64,000 nt of DNA, taken from Humisphaera borealis. GTDB taxonomy: Bacteria > Planctomycetota > Phycisphaerae > Tepidisphaerales > Tepidisphaeraceae. The notes under the pieces are model-generated. The model saw only the letters and a list, made by a program, of their open reading frames with translations. It was not told where the DNA came from and made no database searches. The stretch spans positions 3,968,001 to 4,032,000 of the forward strand of contig NZ_CP063458.1 of the NCBI RefSeq assembly GCF_015169395.1. The letters run 5' to 3'. The position numbers were made by a program, and so were the translations under genes. This document shows, in pieces, positions 61,601-64,000 of this stretch (its first letter is position 1; every line of letters begins with the position of its first letter).

Positions 61601-64000
61601 AAAACAGCCCGCTGGACACACTTAATAGCATCGCCGGGGACGCGACCAACGGACTCCAGACTGGCGTGCCAACTTTGACCTTCGGCGGTCTTACTGGCAA
61701 CAAGAACTTGGCTACTGTCTTTGCCACTGGCGGTAACTACAACACTGTGACGGGCGTGACGCTGAACCCAGGCACGGGTGCTATTCCCAGCTACTCCGGC
61801 AGCATCACCAACGGTGCCGCAATCACGACGCTCACCAAAACCGGCGCTGGCACGCAAACGCTGACCGGGAACAACACGTACTCCGGCGCGACCTCGATCA
61901 CGGCTGGCGTTTTGGAGATCAGCGCTGCCAACAACATTGGCGACTCCAGTGTGACCAACACGATCAACCTGGGTCCTGGCACGTTGCTGTCCAGCGCCAA
62001 TACTTACAGTCTCGGCACCAACCGCAACGTCTCCCTGACCGGTGCAGGTGTTGTCCAAGTAGCAGCCGGCGCTCTTACGATCGATGGCATTATATCTAAC
62101 ACGGGTAGCCTTACCGTCACCGGGGCCGGCACCCTTAATCTGACGGGTGCGAATACCCACTCCGGCAATACCATCGTTCTGAACGGCACGCTGGGCGGCA
62201 TCCTCAACGCCAACAGCACCCAAGCCCTGGGCAACAATACCTCCACCCTGGTTATGGGTAACACGGCGGGCCTCTCCGGTACGGTGAACGTCAATGAGAA
62301 CAACTCGGTGACCGGTTTGACGGTCAACACGCTCACCACTGTGGCTACCCCCAACACAATCACCATCGCCCCGAGTAAGACGCTGACGGTCACCGGTAAC
62401 GTCACCATCGGGACAGTTGCCACCGCCGCAGCCCAGTTAACCAATTTGGTCATTGGTGGAGGCGGGTCGCTTGTGCAAACTTCGACCGGCGGCACGTTTC
62501 AAGTCGGTGGTAGCACTGCCGGGACCGGGCTGGCCCTGAACTCCACGCTCAACCTCACTGGGTTGAGCGCCGTGACGCTGAACCTTGGCGCAACTGGTAC
62601 AGTGCGTGTCAACCAGCCTACCGGAACTAATGTCGCCGGCAATCAGTCGAGCCTACTGCTGCCGACGCCAGTCGTCGCGCTTAATACCCCAGTCACCACG
62701 ATCACCTCGAACGTCTTTAATGTTGGCGATAACGGTGGATTGGGTGGCGCAGCGGGTCAGGTCAATAGCGTCACCCTGGGCACGGGTCTTACAACTCTGA
62801 ACGTAAATACTGTCAATGTCGGCACGGGCGGCCGTGACTACGGGCAAATCACTTATGCAGCCGGCAACGGCACGTTCAAGCTTCGTGCTGCTGATGGAAC
62901 CAGCCGCGCGGCGGTAAACATCGGCACCGGTGCCGCGGCAACCGGTGTCGGTACACCAGCCGGTGTCACGAACAATGTCGATTTCACCGGTCATAGTGCT
63001 GATCTATTGGTCGGCACGCTGGCGATCGGAGCCCAAAACCGGCTCGTGAACCGGGCAGATTCCTTGACGATTGACACGGGCACGCTCGACGCAACCACCG
63101 TGGTCATCGGTACCAACACTGGCACTGCAAGCACCGCTGCAGGAACATTCACACCAACCTGGACCTCGAGCCTAAATCTTGCGGGCACCGCGAATACTGT
63201 GATTGGTAGTGGGGGTGTTGACATCGGCTTCGGGCAGACTGCTGCCGTTAGTGGAAGCCAAGTCGGAACCAAAACGATCATCGGCAACTTGAACGTCAGC
63301 GGCGGAACAGTCACGGTCGCTAACAATACTACCTTTGCTGCCGCGATCCGGATGTCGAACAGTACGATTGCATCAAGCCTGGTCGCCAATAGCAATTTCA
63401 ATATCACGGGTGGTTCAGTGACGCTGGGTGGTGATATTATAAAGGGTAGCTCTACTGGTACAGGCACTGCAACATTGACCCTCAACGGCGGGTTGCTTGA
63501 CATGGGCGGCAATCGGATCGGTGGATCGGTTGCGGCCAGCAATCTTTCCACGCTGAACTTCCTCTCTGGTACCCTCCAGAATGTCCTAGAGATCAACAAC
63601 GGTGCCGGCCTGACCAAGACGACCGCTGGCGTACTGACTCTTGCAGGGACCAACTCTTATACCGGCGGGACGGCGTTGACGGCCGGTCAGCTCAACATCA
63701 ACAGTGCCACTGCCTTGGGTGCCGCCGCCAGCACATTGGTGATCAGTAGTGGAACCACGATCGACAATACATCGGCGGCTGCTTTGACGGTGACTAACAA
63801 CAACCCGCAGTCGTGGTTGGGTGATTTCACCTTCACTGGCACGCGTGACCTGAACTTGGGCACCGGTGCCGTCGCCATGACCGGGAGCAGTACTGTCACT
63901 GTTACCGCCAATACACTTACTGTTGGCGGCAACATCACCGGTGTCGGTCTGGCCAAGGCCGGTGCAGGCAGACTCACGCTCACGGGTGCCAGCACCTACA
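52612..64000 (+). CDS. Second giant beta-strand-repeat protein, 3' end outside window
   Basis: A reading frame from ATG 52612 (ribosome site gaggagaga) that I sampled at many points and found open to the last base, so at least 3796 residues, larger than its neighbour. The first 43 codons encode almost the same export signal as giant gene 1 and are almost identical in DNA. The body again has PATR repeats (TLTLSGANTYTGATTLNAGTLNI and variants) and blocks shared with gene 1, such as GASAFTSADIDNAFAGSMTGSL and ASLNSVVGGTASSNLGAP. The C terminus, and thus any PEP-CTERM tag, lies outside the window. Large open frames on the opposite strand here are shadows of its GC-biased codons. Confidence 0.93.
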   Translation, partial: MRLSTSAASRRKRRHVLSVASVAAAQAAAPLAMMGLFSQQAEAAPLYWDVNGTTAGFSTVVGAWNDTNAFWNTDVSGGAGTLNAITTAADDLTIKQATTNTGSITLSGANKLASSITFASNVGPTTTITAGTITIGGTGASSGIFQQSTGANTVATPLTLRAASTAVNFSNSSTGLLTISGTVTGAATTGTQTITVGSSGTGGITLSGVIGNGTAGGNVALVINSAGTGVVSLNGANTFTGPVTLTNGQLNLNINGTAGTNGPLGNGNTFNINGGTLVNTSGAARAIANINPIVVGGNFAFNLANNLTLPGTVNLGTSVRTITGTGAGIFTLSGVVSGTGGGITLGGGTLTLSGANTYTGATTLNAGTLNINSATALGAAAGVFTINGGTINNSTAAAITISNAKAQSWAGDFAFTGTSGLNLGTGAVTLTASRTITANANTLTVGGAISGATFGITKAGLGTLALSGTNTYGGGTTVNAGALTFLNTNAKSTSGTHAFAAGATLGLGVSGASAFTSADIDNAFAGSMTGSLLGITIAPTSNIGIDTTNGNFTYASIVPATTTSGLTKLGVNTLTLSGASTYTTPTSIVNGTLSVASLNSVVGGTASSNLGAPTTIGNGTISLGSTNTTGILSYTGGGETTDRVINLAGTTGGGGIDNSGTGTLAFSSPMTFTGVGTKTLTVSGVSNTTFGAGVAGGAVGVVGNGLLTIAKTGTGTLLLGATGSTVNTNTATILTISGGTVDIGTSGLTLSNTGGQVITSTANATIDGTGGGVLTISSGTALDGGNIQPSANTTLTINAKVNTSTANGAFWTGAGGALELNGAGTLVLTNTNTIAGVTSITTANGTISVGSIANNLGGTTGFLFSAATGTRLLYTGTGETTAVPIQTSATATTAFVEQAGLSGTLNFSANWATGGIAKTVTLQGSTAGLGEMSGIISDNTTAFTTGITKAGTGTWTLSGANTYTGATTVNAGNLKLAAPGTLGNTLVTINSGGTFSPAAGRTIGNTATAAAGGRLTLAPGGVLNLADGTIGNLNLVQNGTFAGNAVNFNGGAILFDVGATSDQIDVLLNNVTGTGLATSTGSNSIAINPLAGFGPGSYTLINAAGTLNNSNFYLASNVVNFGGTPYSLALSQSGTNEVLTVSTFVNSSPASAFWNSTSNASWSSQPGGAGTATNWVAAASAGPDTFSLPGSTTNVVFTSNAATNLSTTLDAAYTINSLTFTGTGTANTAGSTIAAGTGGPLTINAAAVNGNTLGNGITVAAGSGTNTISANIVLGANQTWTNNATNPLVITGAVSGTGLTLTTAGAGFIQIGSGGTTGSIATDVALVTNGNLAFNRSNTVTQGTDFAATISGTGIVTQAGSGTLVLSGANTYTGNTNVTAGTLNIVGTGSITGLPASSKINIAPAAGNAIVNYTSSGTTTLFAITGATVAGTASAYNQSAGLVVITPNVTTGTQSVVGGTGAYGFYNITGGILRDTTGTTGGSRFTMGNQGTASATNGTGIGVQTSVLYVGGTGFVDHTNAEWWLNYSLGEITVTDSGKIDHTGSNNPFGIYLNPVAGNVGGAYGVLNVAGNGAQVLTGAQPFRYGNSTTANNGDGNSGFINVAAGVLSTGAIASTSLPAAPTSLNYAYYNYAGGTVRASAALATGWTPASSASISFINTIYGPVNNNAGALTGSGAPSFNGGLTIDTSGNSVTLPAAQPLLGATGQGVTQNDLAVSGGSGYIGAPAVYFSKPASATGVPAAGYALMSGGSVVGIVITNPGVYGATDAVTVTLIGGGTNTPATVTVPGITLPTSNTSGGLTKTGLGTLTLANPASTYTGGVAINQGTLALGANSAIPTANNVVVSGTGALDVATFTNTVNGVSLQSGAITGSTGVLTSTTNYDLRSGTVNFTGTGGLAGAVGLNKTTGGTVTLSGATNVNSFTGPVNVSGGTLGFATSGNLGDASATNTLSVSGGSTLQYTNSTAVNLGANRVLTIGTGGATLEATQSTGALTVQSIAAASTGNLTKTGLGTVIIPGTSSWNSGASSVIVSNGTLRTGFGTGGIAALTVGGTGFMDFTNSATEALTLGNTAGALTLNGGARLKFELGAPGTNDSITLGATGSAVTSGGVITLDFANLGGLANGTYNLLTDTTGAGLLTGGVTYALGAAPAGFNYTINSSAALVSLTVVPYVPAHWTGSQATSSWATLNAGPLSNFSTDLAGLTNTAALPGSLDTVIFSATSAVNTLGAITTTLDGSYTLDGLQFINAPTTPAVTTVAINQGIGSGTLTLAPSSVSSGIFVDADGGAVTINAPVVASTAQTWNIHGTGASSLTIGGANASVAFNAAVTKSGAGVLTLSSANTGAGAFNLMGGTLNINSATAIGTGTFSIGAGTTIDSTVAATTLTTNNVQNWNGSFTFTGTQDLNLGTGAVTLGNNLTVTSATAGKTLTVGGAISGTGIALTKAGPGTLILNGNNSYTGLTTVNAGVLTLGGANTGAGGVTLSAGTLNINNAAALGTGTLTIAAGTTIDNTSGAAIPTSTNNNVQNWNGSFTFTGSNNLNLGTGAVTLASTSNPTITLTAGTLTVGGNISGASGLGITGGTGVLLLSGNNSYTGTTTIGGGTLRLGSATALPTAGAVTMSGTGTLDLFGNSATIGAFTSVAGNTVTNTSTSTSPSTATTAGTPSGGSVYVDALVVTPVTAAAVPALITDGATRKTQIILSNNLLSTQVTGNAANTFSGGLVLAHNPVGTRLAVGTITGTPWGTGPIIIGQTATDRAGIFFNTTAQTMANPIVFNTGLGNDRFGIRTDVAATTLSGTITANVDAVFSSNNAANSPVINLTNQVTGVGGLVLDLSQTTTANTVLTVTLNNGTANPSNYQGDTVVGRTNATPAQNYTATLALGAANQIPNGVGTGNVVLNNNTATRTGILNLAGFNETINGLSGNGFLDGATTGTPTNVLTLGDNNATGQTFSGVIRNTAGSLAVTKIGTGTQTFSGANTFNGATVVSAGILNLTNSLALQNSPLDTLNSIAGDATNGLQTGVPTLTFGGLTGNKNLATVFATGGNYNTVTGVTLNPGTGAIPSYSGSITNGAAITTLTKTGAGTQTLTGNNTYSGATSITAGVLEISAANNIGDSSVTNTINLGPGTLLSSANTYSLGTNRNVSLTGAGVVQVAAGALTIDGIISNTGSLTVTGAGTLNLTGANTHSGNTIVLNGTLGGILNANSTQALGNNTSTLVMGNTAGLSGTVNVNENNSVTGLTVNTLTTVATPNTITIAPSKTLTVTGNVTIGTVATAAAQLTNLVIGGGGSLVQTSTGGTFQVGGSTAGTGLALNSTLNLTGLSAVTLNLGATGTVRVNQPTGTNVAGNQSSLLLPTPVVALNTPVTTITSNVFNVGDNGGLGGAAGQVNSVTLGTGLTTLNVNTVNVGTGGRDYGQITYAAGNGTFKLRAADGTSRAAVNIGTGAAATGVGTPAGVTNNVDFTGHSADLLVGTLAIGAQNRLVNRADSLTIDTGTLDATTVVIGTNTGTASTAAGTFTPTWTSSLNLAGTANTVIGSGGVDIGFGQTAAVSGSQVGTKTIIGNLNVSGGTVTVANNTTFAAAIRMSNSTIASSLVANSNFNITGGSVTLGGDIIKGSSTGTGTATLTLNGGLLDMGGNRIGGSVAASNLSTLNFLSGTLQNVLEINNGAGLTKTTAGVLTLAGTNSYTGGTALTAGQLNINSATALGAAASTLVISSGTTIDNTSAAALTVTNNNPQSWLGDFTFTGTRDLNLGTGAVAMTGSSTVTVTANTLTVGGNITGVGLAKAGAGRLTLTGASTY

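Noticed and set aside
61144-62223. Long minus-strand open frames opposite the giant repeat genes (this and about 40 others)
   Set aside because: They mirror the low-complexity GC-rich plus-strand codons, lack ribosome sites and domains, and consist of Val/Pro/Ala-rich or Arg/Gly-rich strings.

Overview
The window is GC-rich bacterial chromosome and most likely comes from a planctomycete, probably class Phycisphaerae. This is an inference from gene content. The signs are the LExRxLxS-type motif at the start of a large secreted protein (ETLERRQLFSA), PEP-CTERM sorting of a giant beta-strand-repeat protein, a double DUF1080 secreted protein, GYF/zinc-ribbon proteins, and many different palindromic intergenic elements.

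The left part (about 0.4-10.4 kb) is an RNA-repair island. On the minus strand lie rtcR (sigma-54 activator with an RNA-sensing CARF domain), an M29 aminopeptidase, a small polynucleotide-kinase-like P-loop protein and a Thg1-like 3'-5' polymerase. Divergent from rtcR, a perfect -24/-12 promoter drives rsr (bacterial Ro60), then an array of six Y RNA genes, then rtcB (RNA ligase) and rtcA (RNA 3'-phosphate cyclase). Five of the six Y RNAs carry a circularly permuted tRNA-like module. This array is the most striking thing in the window.

From 10.6 to 30 kb the genes are ordinary planctomycete content: a Ser/Thr kinase, an Anbu proteasome-like peptidase, two lipoproteins, a glycogen-synthase-like glycosyltransferase, glycerol kinase, an RTX/beta-propeller secreted protein, thrS, an O-antigen-ligase-like membrane protein with a DUF1080 protein, a PilZ-like protein, and two membrane proteins of unknown role.

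From 30.8 to 37.6 kb come parB with two perfect parS sites but no parA, an insertion sequence sitting inside the loop of a REP-type hairpin, pyruvate carboxylase, and a REP-associated tyrosine transposase (RAYT) flanked by its own palindromes. From 37.7 to 43.0 kb are a secreted protein of unknown function, an ECF-like sigma factor, a Tat-exported molybdopterin oxidoreductase and a sorbosone/glucose dehydrogenase-like protein.

The right third (43.1-64 kb) holds two paralogous giant autotransporter-type beta-strand-repeat genes. The second runs off the window. They share a promoter, an upstream palindrome at identical spacing, a leader hairpin whose base changes preserve pairing, and an almost identical signal-peptide coding segment.

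All calls are from reading sequence only; no database search or folding program was run. Coordinates of short sites were counted by eye and may be off by one.
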